Below the pieces are notes generated by a model. It was not told where the DNA came from, did not search any database, and was given only the letters and a program-made list of their open reading frames with translations. The position numbers were made by a program, and so were the translations under genes. A DNA stretch of 64,000 bases from UBA4971 sp029551185 (lineage in GTDB: Bacteria; Bacillota; SHA-98; UBA4971). Positions 33,952 through 42,884 of this stretch are shown piece after piece (position 1 is the first letter of the stretch; every line of letters begins with the position of its first letter). The stretch lies in the NCBI GenBank assembly GCA_035593725.1, contig DAOSZN010000012.1, positions 5,997-69,996 of the forward strand, given 5' to 3'.

Positions 33952-35013
33952 GTGTTCAACCTGGAACTTGAGATGGAGCAGTTCACAAACATTAAGGTGG
34001 TAGGGGTCGGAGGAGGAGGTTCCAACGCAATAAACCGGATGATAATGGCAGGATTATCAGGTGTAGAGTTTGTAGCAGTCAATACTGACGCACAAGCGCT
34101 GGCCATATCTGACGCAAATATAAAAATCCAGGTTGGAGAAAAACTCACAAAAGGCCTTGGCGCAGGTTCAAATCCGCAAATTGGGGAGCAGGCAGCGCAA
34201 GAGAGTTACGATGTGATTAAACGGGCACTGGAAGGAGCTGACATGGTATTTATCACTGCAGGCATGGGCGGTGGAACAGGTACAGGGGGCGCCCCTGTCG
34301 TTGCTTCTATCGCAAAGGAACTGGGCTCCCTTACTGTTGGTGTAGTAACAAAACCTTTTACCTTTGAAGGCAAGAAGCGCATGGCTCAAGCAGTGGTAGG
34401 CGTCGATAATTTAAAGAGCAAGGTAGACGCCCTTATTGTCATACCCAATGACAGACTTCTACAAGTCAGCGAGCCTGCCACCTCAATTCTTGATGCTTTT
34501 CAGCTGGCAGATGATGTGCTGCGCCACGGAGTCCAAGGTATTTCAGACCTGATTACTGTGCCCGGCCTGATTAACGTTGATTTTGCGGACGTAAGAACCA
34601 TTATGTGTGACGCAGGTTCCGCCCTGATGGGTATAGGCATAGCCTCAGGAGAAGGACGTGCTGAGAAAGCTGCAAAAGCTGCCATAGAAAGTCCCCTTCT
34701 TGAAACAACTATTAACGGTGCCAAAGGTGTGCTCATGAATATTACGGGAAGCAGCAATCTGGGTCTATTTGAGGTGAATGAGGCTGCAGAACTTATTGCG
34801 CAAGCCGCTGACGCTGACGCGAATATCATATTTGGCGCCATGATCGACGAAAACCTTACAGATGAAATAAAAATCACCGTCATAGCCACGGGTTTCGAAG
34901 CAAAAGCCAAAGAAAAAGTGGGTCTGGAAGCTGTAGAAATCAGCGATTTCGCAGGCAGTGAAGACCTGGATATACCTGCTTTCCTAAGACGAGGGAGAGG
35001 CCAGAAGCGTTAA
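33952..35013 (+). CDS. ftsZ: Cell division GTPase FtsZ
   Basis: The tubulin-like ring protein, 353 residues. KVVGVGGGGSNAINRM, the tubulin signature GGGTGTGGAPV, NDRLL and the synergy-loop region DFADVRTIM are intact. The C-terminal conserved peptide is DLDIPAFLRRGR, which binds FtsA and SepF. GTG 33952 lies behind AGGAGGG. It ends the division cluster; the spoIIG promoter region follows. Confidence 0.97.
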   Translation: MFNLELEMEQFTNIKVVGVGGGGSNAINRMIMAGLSGVEFVAVNTDAQALAISDANIKIQVGEKLTKGLGAGSNPQIGEQAAQESYDVIKRALEGADMVFITAGMGGGTGTGGAPVVASIAKELGSLTVGVVTKPFTFEGKKRMAQAVVGVDNLKSKVDALIVIPNDRLLQVSEPATSILDAFQLADDVLRHGVQGISDLITVPGLINVDFADVRTIMCDAGSALMGIGIASGEGRAEKAAKAAIESPLLETTINGAKGVLMNITGSSNLGLFEVNEAAELIAQAADADANIIFGAMIDENLTDEIKITVIATGFEAKAKEKVGLEAVEISDFAGSEDLDIPAFLRRGRGQKR

Positions 35014-35047
35014 CTTGTATTATGACATCGCAATTTTGTCCCCAATT

Positions 35048-35080
35048 CTGACATAATTCTCAATACGAAGTTTGTATACT
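35048..35080 (+). promoter_or_regulatory. Candidate spoIIG promoter with long spacer
   Basis: CTGACA (35048-35053) and TATACT (35075-35080) are 21 bases apart. The B. subtilis spoIIG promoter is known for its long (22-base) spacer and dependence on Spo0A bound next to the -35 box. I cannot pick out a clear Spo0A box (TGNCGAA); the nearest candidates upstream, such as TTTTGTCC at 35034-35041, are poor. Confidence 0.45.
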
Positions 35081-35177
35081 TAATAAGGAGATGAAAGCAC
35101 ATTGTAGTATAGGTAATGATACATCTTGCGCCAGGTATCCGATATCTATGACAAAGCGGCGTTCGGGGGTGGATCTC

Positions 35178-36056
35178 ATGCCTTATAAGACTGTCGTGAG
35201 TGCCGCTGTGATGACTCTGGCTATGCACTGGCTCACCCTGTGGGCAACCGGAGAGGTTCTCGGCTGTAAAGTGAGACACCGGAGACTGCTTATAGCGTCA
35301 ATCGCAGCAGGACTCATGGATGCAGTCATCATCGTTTCGCTGCTCTTCGGATATCTGCCCGCGTATCTCGCAGTCCCTTCAGCAATTCTTTCAATACTGC
35401 CTGCAGTCAGAATATCCTTCGGTCCTTTGCCATTATCCAAATTCACCATAGTCTCCGGTCATGTGTTAGGAATCAGTGTCCTGGCATTCGGAGGAGCCTC
35501 AGCTACGGCTTACCTCACAGGACGGCGGCTCATACCCACACTTCTAGGCCTCCTAGGGACCGTCCTGGTAACTACAGAAATCGGATGGGGCTATGTCCGT
35601 CGTAGGTTCCGGGAATGGCTTTTATATGTGCCAATAGAAATCCGCTTCGGCGATATTCAGTTTGAAGTGAACGCTTTGATCGACACAGGCAACAGACTCA
35701 AAGACCCTCTTACAGGCCTTCCTGTGATTCTCCTGGAATACAACGCAGCCGCAAAGTTTCTTCCCGAGGAAGTCAGACGAGCGTTTATGGCCTTCGACGC
35801 AGGCGATTTAGGGCTCATCTCAGAACTTCTGGCGGATTCAACATGGCTCGCAAGGTTCCGGGTAATCCCCTTTGTCTCAGTCGGCGAGGAAAGAGGTCTC
35901 CTCCCTGGGTTCAGAGCAGATGAAATCCTTATCTCAGACGGGACGCGAAACTTCAAAACGAAGAATGTCGTTGTCGGAATACACGTAAGCAAGCTTTCCA
36001 ATGAAGGCGCATTTTCTGCGCTCCTTCATCCCGACATTTTGACGAAAGCTTCTTGA
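35178..36056 (+). CDS. spoIIGA: Sporulation sigma-E factor-processing peptidase SpoIIGA
   Basis: A membrane aspartic protease that removes the pro-sequence of SigE in the mother cell. 292 residues from ATG 35178 (GGGGGTGG upstream); the frame stays open to ATG 35091, giving 29 more residues, but that codon is close to the promoter and less likely. Five hydrophobic segments are followed by a soluble domain with the catalytic motif ALIDTGNRLKDP, like the D-T-G of retroviral proteases. Directly upstream of sigE, as in all spoIIG operons. Confidence 0.93.
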   Translation: MPYKTVVSAAVMTLAMHWLTLWATGEVLGCKVRHRRLLIASIAAGLMDAVIIVSLLFGYLPAYLAVPSAILSILPAVRISFGPLPLSKFTIVSGHVLGISVLAFGGASATAYLTGRRLIPTLLGLLGTVLVTTEIGWGYVRRRFREWLLYVPIEIRFGDIQFEVNALIDTGNRLKDPLTGLPVILLEYNAAAKFLPEEVRRAFMAFDAGDLGLISELLADSTWLARFRVIPFVSVGEERGLLPGFRADEILISDGTRNFKTKNVVVGIHVSKLSNEGAFSALLHPDILTKAS

Positions 36057-36105
36057 ACACACGTACGTACAGCAGTCCGCTAATATTGCCTAGGAGGAGA
36101 CTAGG

Positions 36106-36849
36106 ATGAAAATGGGTCTCCCTTTCATGAATCGACTCCTCTGTCTAAGGCTGAAGAGCATGCTATGGGCAATTGATTCAGGCCTTATTCGAAGCCGCTC
36201 CGTCCTTTATGTAGGTAATGGAGGAGAGGTCTTACCACCGCCCCTTTCAACCAGTGAAGAAAGCGAGCTCCTAACACGCCTGGAAATGGGAGATACACAG
36301 GTAAAGGGTGAGCTCATCGAGAGAAATCTAAGGCTTGTAGTGTATATAGCAAGGAGATTTGAGAATACTGGAATAGGCGTGGAAGATCTTATATCTATTG
36401 GCACCATTGGTTTAATTAAGGCTGTCAATACCTTTGATCCTTCCAAAAGAATAAAGCTGGCTACATATGCTTCGCGCTGCATAGAAAATGAAATCCTTAT
36501 GTACCTTCGCAGAAGCAGCAAAGTCAGGTCTGAAGTGTCATTTGATGAACCCCTCAATGTAGATTGGGACGGCAATGAACTCCTCCTGTCTGACGTCATG
36601 GGAACTGACAGCGATATTGTATATAGATGCATCGAAGAACAAGTAGATAAGTCGTTGCTGGACGACGCTATGCAACGATTGTCCACGAGAGAAAAGAGAA
36701 TAGTCGAGCTCCGATTCGGACTTGGCGACGGAAAAGAAAAGACGCAAAAGGAAGTTGCGGATTTATTGGGCATATCTCAATCCTATATATCCAGGCTGGA
36801 AAAGAGAATTATAAGAAAGCTGCGGCGCGAAATCAGAAAAGTAGAGTAG
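36106..36849 (+). CDS. sigE: Sporulation sigma factor SigE (pro-form)
   Basis: Mother-cell sigma factor, 247 residues. The first about 30 residues are a hydrophobic/basic pro-sequence removed by SpoIIGA. Region 2 shows VYIARRFENTGIGVEDLISIGTIGLIKA (positions about 83-110) and TYASRCIENEI; region 4 shows LSTREKRIVELRFGL and VADLLGISQSYISRLEKR. ATG 36106 follows AGGAGGAGACTAGG. In most spore-formers sigG comes next; here a radical SAM gene does. Confidence 0.95.
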   Translation: MKMGLPFMNRLLCLRLKSMLWAIDSGLIRSRSVLYVGNGGEVLPPPLSTSEESELLTRLEMGDTQVKGELIERNLRLVVYIARRFENTGIGVEDLISIGTIGLIKAVNTFDPSKRIKLATYASRCIENEILMYLRRSSKVRSEVSFDEPLNVDWDGNELLLSDVMGTDSDIVYRCIEEQVDKSLLDDAMQRLSTREKRIVELRFGLGDGKEKTQKEVADLLGISQSYISRLEKRIIRKLRREIRKVE

Positions 36850-36879
36850 ACTATAGCAATTTTAAAGGGGGACCTTAAG

Positions 36880-38268
36880 TTGAAGACATATGACCTTATG
36901 AAAAAGTATGTAGCTTCGCAAGTCATAGACTATGCTTTGTCTCTTCTGGCCAAAGATCCTCAGCGAAACTTGGTGACCTTAACCAGGATTCTGGAGCTAT
37001 TTGCAGGAGGTCCCAACGAGAAACAGCAAATCCAAACCGCAAGACAAGCATTTAAAGACCCAAATCATGTGTGGACCAAACTGGCAGAACGAGGATTCTC
37101 CCAGCTTCATCCAAGTTATCGAACGCGAGGGTTGGTTAATCTCTTCATTAACGAAGCGTACATGGGTCAGCAGGAACGGAAACTGCATTCTGAGGAGTTA
37201 GGCACACCGATACCTTCCCTAATCGTGATAAGTCCGACAATGCAGTGTAATCTGAACTGTACAGGATGTTACGCAGGACGTTATTCAAAAGAAGGCGAAA
37301 TCGACGAAACCACCTTAGACAGAATCATTACAGAAGGGAAAGAACTTGGCATTTATTTCTATGTAATATCAGGAGGCGAGCCGTTTCTGAGGGACGATCT
37401 TCTGAATATCGCAAAGAAACACGATGACGCAGTTTTTATGGTATATACTAACGGCACTCTCATAGATCAAGACTTAGCCCAGCGCCTTGCTGAACTGGGA
37501 AACATCTCACCTGCACTTAGCTTGGAGGGGATGGAAGCGCAAACAGACAAAAGGCGCGGGCCCGGAATGTTCGAGGCAGTTATGAAAGCAATGGATCACT
37601 TAAGAAAAGCAGGCACGGTGTTTGGATTTTCAGCGACGTATACCAGAGATAATATTGAGGCTCTTACCGATGAAGCCTTTATTGATATGCTGATTGATAA
37701 AGGCGCGTTGTATGGTTGGTTCTTTATGTTGATCCCAGTCGGAAAAGATGACGACATAACTCTCATGTGTACTCCTACCCAGCGTGATACTATGAGAAGG
37801 CACGTAATCTCTCTTAGAAAAACAAAACCCATCTTTGTCATTGACTTCTGGAATGACGGCCCGATGGTATCCGGTTGCATGGCAGGTGGCAGAAGTTACC
37901 TGCATATTAATGCGCAAGGAGATATTGAACCGTGCGTCTTTGTTCACTTTGCAGTGGATAACATAAAGAACACCACCTTGAAGCAGGCTTTGACATCGCC
38001 ATACTTCATGGATATAAAGGCGAGGATGCCACTTAATGAGAACCACCTAAGGCCGTGTATGATAGTGGATAATCCCCATATACTGAGAGAAGTCGTGTGT
38101 AGGCACGGTGCAAAGCCTACCCATGAGAAAGCTGACTCAATCATTACCGTTCTTGCCGATGATTTGGATGAATACGCCAATGAATATGGCAAACTGGCAA
38201 AAACAGCTTGGGAAGAGGAATACGTTACTGGGCAGGTTCAGCGTACTCATTCGCCTCAACAAGAATAA
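36880..38268 (+). CDS. Radical SAM protein of unknown function next to sigE
   Basis: 462 residues from TTG 36880 (AAAGGGGG upstream). A helical N-terminal region of about 110 residues precedes the radical SAM core with CNLNCTGC (cluster cysteines near 124, 128, 131), YFYVISGGEPF and YTNGTLID. The C-terminal part has cysteines in GCMAGG, EPCVF, RPCM and VVCRHG, which suggests an auxiliary iron-sulphur site of the SPASM/twitch type. The substrate is unknown. It starts 30 bases after sigE, so it may be read in the mother cell or predivisional cell. The last 44 bases overlap the 3' end of the minus-strand ymxH gene. Confidence 0.85.
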   Translation: MKTYDLMKKYVASQVIDYALSLLAKDPQRNLVTLTRILELFAGGPNEKQQIQTARQAFKDPNHVWTKLAERGFSQLHPSYRTRGLVNLFINEAYMGQQERKLHSEELGTPIPSLIVISPTMQCNLNCTGCYAGRYSKEGEIDETTLDRIITEGKELGIYFYVISGGEPFLRDDLLNIAKKHDDAVFMVYTNGTLIDQDLAQRLAELGNISPALSLEGMEAQTDKRRGPGMFEAVMKAMDHLRKAGTVFGFSATYTRDNIEALTDEAFIDMLIDKGALYGWFFMLIPVGKDDDITLMCTPTQRDTMRRHVISLRKTKPIFVIDFWNDGPMVSGCMAGGRSYLHINAQGDIEPCVFVHFAVDNIKNTTLKQALTSPYFMDIKARMPLNENHLRPCMIVDNPHILREVVCRHGAKPTHEKADSIITVLADDLDEYANEYGKLAKTAWEEEYVTGQVQRTHSPQQE

Positions 38269-38482
38269 CATCCATTCCTATTCTCTTGATTCTTGACCAA
38301 GGAATCACATAATCATTGTAGCGTCCGAGGATACCCATGAGCTTTGAAGGGCCGGGCACCATAATAGATGTTACCTGGCCTGTGGTAAGATCTATTTCCA
38401 TGTCACAGATAGGTCCTAACCTCCGTCCGTCGACAACGTTGACGACCTCACGGGTTCTTAGGTCTGAAACACGGACCAGCAT
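38225..38482 (-). CDS. ylmC: YlmC/YmxH family PRC-barrel sporulation protein
   Basis: An 85-residue protein with a PRC-barrel: MLVRVSDLRTREVVNVVDGRRLG, then DLTTGQVTSIMVPG and YVIPWSRIKRIG. This is the YlmC/YmxH family found in spore-formers. ATG 38482 follows GGGGGTGA; the longer frame from ATG 38506 would place that ribosome binding site inside the gene. It ends tail to tail with, and overlaps, the radical SAM gene. It probably belongs with spoIIR and sigG upstream on the same strand. Confidence 0.88.
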   Translation of the reverse strand: MLVRVSDLRTREVVNVVDGRRLGPICDMEIDLTTGQVTSIMVPGPSKLMGILGRYNDYVIPWSRIKRIGMDVILVEANEYAEPAQ

Positions 38483-38552
38483 ACATATCACCCCCTGCAT
38501 CTCCACAAACCTATTATATTCGAGACTTGAAGATTGTGTGCAGGGGGATACC

Positions 38553-39248
38553 TCACAAGAGGTCTCTCAGCGACAGAGATAAAGAGGTCAAGAGTGGAGA
38601 TGATTCAAGAATAGGGACTCCAATAGCAGTATAATAAGCCCACGGAACGCTAAAGGATGTCTTGAGGTTCACATCCAACCTGAGGAGGGCTTCACCGGGG
38701 GAAGTATTTGAACCCAACCCTCGTATTCTGCCGTCGTCTGCAACTTCAATGAAACATAACGGCGGAAAAAGTACGCACCACCAGTTCTGCCCTATTCCTC
38801 TACCGAGAACGACTCGAATAGCGTCATAGTCTCCGGCAGGTACTTGAAGATTCCCATAACTGCACGGCGGAAACGAAAATGTTCCGAGCTCAACCGTAAC
38901 GTCATAACCCCTCCCTAGTCTATCTACCTCATCCCTGGCTGCATCCTCGATCCTGCTGATGCTTTCAGACAGCACCTGCCATACTTCAGTCTTTGTAGTG
39001 GCTTCTGTGAGAAGCCCTTTTACTTCCCTTAAGACAGTGTCGCGGATTGCCATTTTTAAAGCTTGATCATCCGGACTGTCGCTGTTTGCCATAATATGCA
39101 ATCTAATGAGATTTGTGGTGTTAAAAGCTGTCTTCGCATCTTGTGGCAGTGCAGCGAAACCTGCCCCAAAAAACACTTCCGACATCATCATCGCAACGAG
39201 TATGAGTAAAATTGTGAGTGTAGGTTTTACGGTCCTTTTTTGCAACAA
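38553..39248 (-). CDS. spoIIR: Stage II sporulation protein R (SpoIIR)
   Basis: A secreted forespore signal that triggers SpoIIGA to process pro-SigE. 231 residues from TTG 39248 (GGAGG five bases before; GTG 39254 overlaps that site). A signal peptide/anchor helix (LTILLILVAMMMSEVFFGAG) leads into the conserved NLIRLHIMANSDSPDDQALKMAIRD region and the GNLQVPAGDYDAIRVVLGRGIGQNWWCVLFPPLC region (about 140-175). It lies 30-36 bases after sigG on the same strand, so forespore sigma factor and forespore-to-mother-cell signal are likely in one transcript. Confidence 0.94.
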   Translation of the reverse strand: MLQKRTVKPTLTILLILVAMMMSEVFFGAGFAALPQDAKTAFNTTNLIRLHIMANSDSPDDQALKMAIRDTVLREVKGLLTEATTKTEVWQVLSESISRIEDAARDEVDRLGRGYDVTVELGTFSFPPCSYGNLQVPAGDYDAIRVVLGRGIGQNWWCVLFPPLCFIEVADDGRIRGLGSNTSPGEALLRLDVNLKTSFSVPWAYYTAIGVPILESSPLLTSLSLSLRDLL

Positions 39249-39283
39249 CGCCACCTCCGAAGCTTGGAATCCTGCCAGAGACG

Positions 39284-40057
39284 TTAGACAAAGCGCCTCA
39301 TGTGTTTTAGCGCAGCCTTCTCAAGTCGCGATACTTGAGCCTGAGATATGCCTATTTCATCAGCTACTTCCATTTGGGTTTTTCCTTCGAAAAACCTCAG
39401 TCTCAGGATTAGTCTTTCCCTTTCGCTTAGCTTTCCCATGGCTTCTCTGATAGAGATTCCTTCAAGCCAAGTAGAATCTTGGTTCCTCTCATCACTAACC
39501 TGATCCATTATGAAGATGGGATCCCCGTTGTCATGATAAATAGGTTCAAACAGTGAAACCGGCTCCTGAATAGCGTCCAGTGCATATACAACCTCCTCGC
39601 GAGGCAGTTTCAACTCATCTGCAATCTCACTTATTGAAGGTTCCCGTGAGTTTTTACTTATCAGCGTGTCACGGACTTGAAGGGCTTTATACGCTACATC
39701 CCTCAATGAGCGAGATACGCGAATAGGGTTATTGTCCCTGAGATACCTTCTGATCTCTCCGATTATCATAGGAACAGCGTACGTGGAGAACTTCACGTTT
39801 TGTGACAAATCAAAGTTATCAATGGCTTTCATGAGGCCTATACACCCTACCTGAAACAAATCGTCTACACTCTCGCCACGGTTATTGAACCGTTGTATCA
39901 CGCTTAAGACCAAACGAAGATTACCATGGATCAGCTTGTCACGTGCGTCGTTGTCTCCCTCTCTTACACGCTGCAAGAACTCCCGCATTTTCTGGTTGGA
40001 GAGAACAGGTAATTTTGACGTATTTACCCCGCAGATTTCGACCTTGTTTATCATCAT
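39284..40057 (-). CDS. sigG: Forespore sigma factor SigG
   Basis: 257 residues, with the strongly conserved N-terminus NKVEICGVNTSKLPVLSN that distinguishes SigG and binds the anti-sigma factor. Region 2 FQVGCIGLMKAIDNFD, region 3 EPSISEIADELKLPREEV and region 4 LILRLRFFEGKTQMEVADEIGISQAQVSRLEK are complete. ATG 40057 or the following ATG 40054 is the start. It is normally downstream of sigE on the same strand; here it is on the opposite strand, three genes away. Confidence 0.96.
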   Translation of the reverse strand: MMINKVEICGVNTSKLPVLSNQKMREFLQRVREGDNDARDKLIHGNLRLVLSVIQRFNNRGESVDDLFQVGCIGLMKAIDNFDLSQNVKFSTYAVPMIIGEIRRYLRDNNPIRVSRSLRDVAYKALQVRDTLISKNSREPSISEIADELKLPREEVVYALDAIQEPVSLFEPIYHDNGDPIFIMDQVSDERNQDSTWLEGISIREAMGKLSERERLILRLRFFEGKTQMEVADEIGISQAQVSRLEKAALKHMRRFV

Positions 40058-40099
40058 AACCGGCCCCTTGCGTTTCCAAAATATCTCAGCCTTAATAAG

Positions 40100-40128
40100 A
40101 TTATTGCCTTCAAAACGAAGTTTTATTC
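40100..40128 (-). promoter_or_regulatory. Candidate sigma-F/sigma-G promoter of sigG
   Basis: On the minus strand GAATA (40128-40124), 17 bases and CAATAAT (40106-40100) resemble the forespore consensus GMATR-N17/18-CATNMTA, with a mismatch in the -10. The location 43 bases before sigG agrees with forespore control and autoregulation. Confidence 0.45.
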
Positions 40129-40202
40129 CGAATAGGCCTTGACTGACTCAGGAATGAGCGATAGACGAAAACTACATGAGATTATGCAAACTCTATATTG
40201 AT

Positions 40203-40250
40203 ACTCAATATATTGAATGGTAAAATAGGAACATACACAATATGTGGTAA
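40203..40250 (+). promoter_or_regulatory. Paired NrdR boxes
   Basis: Box 1 ACTCAATATATTGAAT (40203-40218) contains a perfect 12-base palindrome; box 2 ACACAATATGTGGTAA (40235-40250) is a weaker copy of the consensus ACACWATATWTTGTGT. The copies are offset by exactly 32 bases (three helical turns), the known arrangement for NrdR repressor boxes. They lie just before nrdR-nrdD-nrdG. Confidence 0.7.
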
Positions 40251-40287
40251 ATAGTGCATTGTGAACCATTGGTTCGGAGGAACAATA

Positions 40288-40740
40288 ATGAAATGTCCGT
40301 TTTGTGGACACCGAGATAGTAAAGTGGTAGATTCCCGCGCTACCGTTTCCGCCTCTGCAATCAGGCGGAGGCGAGAGTGTCTCAAATGTCAAAAGCGATT
40401 CACCACGTATGAGACAGTAGAGAGAGCACCCATGATGGTTGTGAAGAAGGACGGCCGCAGGGAGCCTTTCGACCACAACAAACTCCTGGCAGGTCTTATG
40501 AAAGCCTGCCAGAAACGTCCAATATCCGGAGATGCTCTTGAGGAACTCGCAAGTGACGTAGAAAGAGAACTCCGCGGTAGGCTTGACAGAGAAGTAGAAA
40601 GCAGTGCAATAGGCGAAGCGGTTCTCCGCCGGTTGAAGGACCTTGACAAGGTCGCATACGTCAGGTTTGCGTCTGTGTATAAGGAATTCCAGGATATCGA
40701 GACTTTTGTAAGAGAAATAGAAGAGTTATATAACCGATAA
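40288..40740 (+). CDS. nrdR: Transcriptional repressor NrdR
   Basis: Represses ribonucleotide reductase genes when dATP/ATP binds its ATP-cone. 150 residues: N-terminal zinc ribbon MKCPFCGHRDSKVVDSR and RRECLKCQKRFTTYE, then the ATP-cone (VVKKDGRREPFDHNKLLAGL...). ATG 40288 follows CGGAGGA. It heads an operon with nrdD and nrdG, so it would control its own targets. Confidence 0.96.
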   Translation: MKCPFCGHRDSKVVDSRATVSASAIRRRRECLKCQKRFTTYETVERAPMMVVKKDGRREPFDHNKLLAGLMKACQKRPISGDALEELASDVERELRGRLDREVESSAIGEAVLRRLKDLDKVAYVRFASVYKEFQDIETFVREIEELYNR

Positions 40741-40757
40741 GCAGGGAGGAGTAATTG

Positions 40758-42839
40758 ATGAAAGAATCCCTAAGACAGGCTGCCCCGGAAGATCCGTGGA
40801 CAGAAGATAAAGTCTTACCCAGAGCGTTTTCAAGTATTCAGAAGAGGGACGGGAGGATAGTCAGATTTGACAAATCAAAAATAACCAACGCCATATACAA
40901 AGCCCAATTAGCAGTGGGACAAGATAACATGAACCAGGCGAAAGCGCTCACTGAAAAAGTCCTGGAGTCCCTTAGGGAAGAGATGGTAGGGGCTATACCC
41001 ACTGTTGAAGGGATCCAAGATATCGTAGAGCGAGTCCTCATTGAGGCCGGACATGCAAAAGTGGCTAAAGCCTACATACTCTACCGCGACAAGCGCACAA
41101 GAATCCGCGAAGCTAAAGCTGAGTTAATGGATATCGTAGCCGATATTCTCGTTGAAACAAGTCGTGAAAACGCCAATGTGGGCAATTCGCCGTCAGCTAA
41201 GATGCTTCAAATAGCGTCGGCAGCCAGTCGCCACTACTATCTGCACAGGTTGATTCCGGAAGATATCACCTATGCCCACATTGACGGTGACATTCATATT
41301 CACGATCTGGAGTTCTACGGCAAGACCTTAACTTGTATTCAAATCCCATTATATGATTTGTTGTCTCGCGGGTTCAGCACAGGTCACGGCTTCATAAGAC
41401 CCCCGAAAAGGCCGAGTTCAGCAACTGCCCTCGCTGCAATAATACTTCAGAGTTCCCAAAACGATATGCACGGCGGCCAATCCTATGGGTTCTTCGACCG
41501 AGATCTGGCCCCATTTGTCGAAGGGTATTCCGAAGATGATGTTTTCCAAGCCATGGAGGCTTTCGTATATAATCTTAACTCCATGCACAGCAGGGCAGGA
41601 TCGCAAGTTCCCTTTTCTTCAGTGAATCTGGGATGCGATTTGAGCGAGGCAGGGAGGATGGTTACCCGCTGCTTGCTTCTGGCCTTTGAAAAAGGACTTG
41701 GAAAAGGGGAAAACCCGATATTCCCCAACATAATCTTCAGAGTCAAAGAAGGTGTCAACTTCAACCCGGGCGACCCGAATTATGATCTGTTTCGCCTGGC
41801 TATGAGGGTGGCAAGTCACAGAATGAACCCAACCTTTTCCTTTATGGACTCCTCATTCAATAAACCCTACGGTGATGAAGTAGCTTACATGGGCTGCAGA
41901 ACAAGAGTCATAGCCAACAGGCGAGGGCCTGAAGTGACAACAGGCAGGGGAAATCTGTCTTTTACATCTGTTAACTTGCCTCGAATAGCCATTAAGTCCG
42001 GAGGTGACCTTGACCGATTCTTTACAGGGCTTAGGGAAGTCACCCGTCTTGCAATAAGACAACTGTTTCATAGGTATAGAGTACAGTGTAAGCTCAAAGT
42101 GAAGGACATGCCTTTTTTGATGGGACAACACCTGTACCTTGATTCCGAAAAGCTCGGGCCGGATGATTTCATAGAACCCGCTATCATCCACGGAACTCTG
42201 AGCGTTGGATTCATCGGCCTTGCGGAAGCTCTGAAAGTGCTTACCGGGTACAATCACGGCGAAAGCGAAGAAGCCCAAAGGCTTGGTGTGGAAATTGTAG
42301 CGTTCATGAGGCAATTGATTGACGAAGCTTCGGAAATCCATGACCTAAACTATACTCTTCTGGCAACTCCTGCAGAAGGTCTTTCCGGTCGGTTCATTGC
42401 TTTAGACAGAAAGAAATTCGGGGTAATAGAAGGTATCACAGACAAGGAATTCTATACAAACAGTTTCCATGTGCCTGTTGACTCAGAAATCGGAATGTAC
42501 GAGAAGATAGCGATTGAAGGAGTTTACCACAAGTACACTAATGCAGGACACATTTCCTACGTAGAACTGGATTCTCCCCCTATCCACAACATAGAAGCAG
42601 TAGAAACGATAGTCCGGCATATGAAATCCTGTGATGTGGGCTATGGCGGGATTAATTTCCCTATAGATGAATGCAGGGAGTGTGCATATTCCGGAGTAAT
42701 AGAGTCCCGGTGTCCAAAATGCGGGTCGTCAAATATAAGACGCGTACGGAGAATTACAGGCTATCTGTCCACTGTTGACAGGTTTAATGACGCAAAGCGG
42801 GCTGAACTCAAGGCAAGAACGCCTCATCTCTGCTTCTGA
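40758..42839 (+). CDS. nrdD: Anaerobic ribonucleoside-triphosphate reductase NrdD
   Basis: A glycyl-radical enzyme making dNTPs without oxygen. From ATG 40758 (GGGAGGAG upstream) it has 693 residues. An N-terminal ATP-cone (SIQKRDGRIVRFDKSKI) precedes the catalytic barrel. The C-terminal zinc site is seen in CRECAYSGVIESRCPKC and the radical glycine is in RRITGYLS (about residue 668). Activated by NrdG, encoded 45 bases downstream. Confidence 0.95.
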   Translation: MKESLRQAAPEDPWTEDKVLPRAFSSIQKRDGRIVRFDKSKITNAIYKAQLAVGQDNMNQAKALTEKVLESLREEMVGAIPTVEGIQDIVERVLIEAGHAKVAKAYILYRDKRTRIREAKAELMDIVADILVETSRENANVGNSPSAKMLQIASAASRHYYLHRLIPEDITYAHIDGDIHIHDLEFYGKTLTCIQIPLYDLLSRGFSTGHGFIRPPKRPSSATALAAIILQSSQNDMHGGQSYGFFDRDLAPFVEGYSEDDVFQAMEAFVYNLNSMHSRAGSQVPFSSVNLGCDLSEAGRMVTRCLLLAFEKGLGKGENPIFPNIIFRVKEGVNFNPGDPNYDLFRLAMRVASHRMNPTFSFMDSSFNKPYGDEVAYMGCRTRVIANRRGPEVTTGRGNLSFTSVNLPRIAIKSGGDLDRFFTGLREVTRLAIRQLFHRYRVQCKLKVKDMPFLMGQHLYLDSEKLGPDDFIEPAIIHGTLSVGFIGLAEALKVLTGYNHGESEEAQRLGVEIVAFMRQLIDEASEIHDLNYTLLATPAEGLSGRFIALDRKKFGVIEGITDKEFYTNSFHVPVDSEIGMYEKIAIEGVYHKYTNAGHISYVELDSPPIHNIEAVETIVRHMKSCDVGYGGINFPIDECRECAYSGVIESRCPKCGSSNIRRVRRITGYLSTVDRFNDAKRAELKARTPHLCF

Positions 42840-42884
42840 ATAGTAAACAATTTCCCTGTTTAGCAAGGCAGAAAGGATAGTGCA

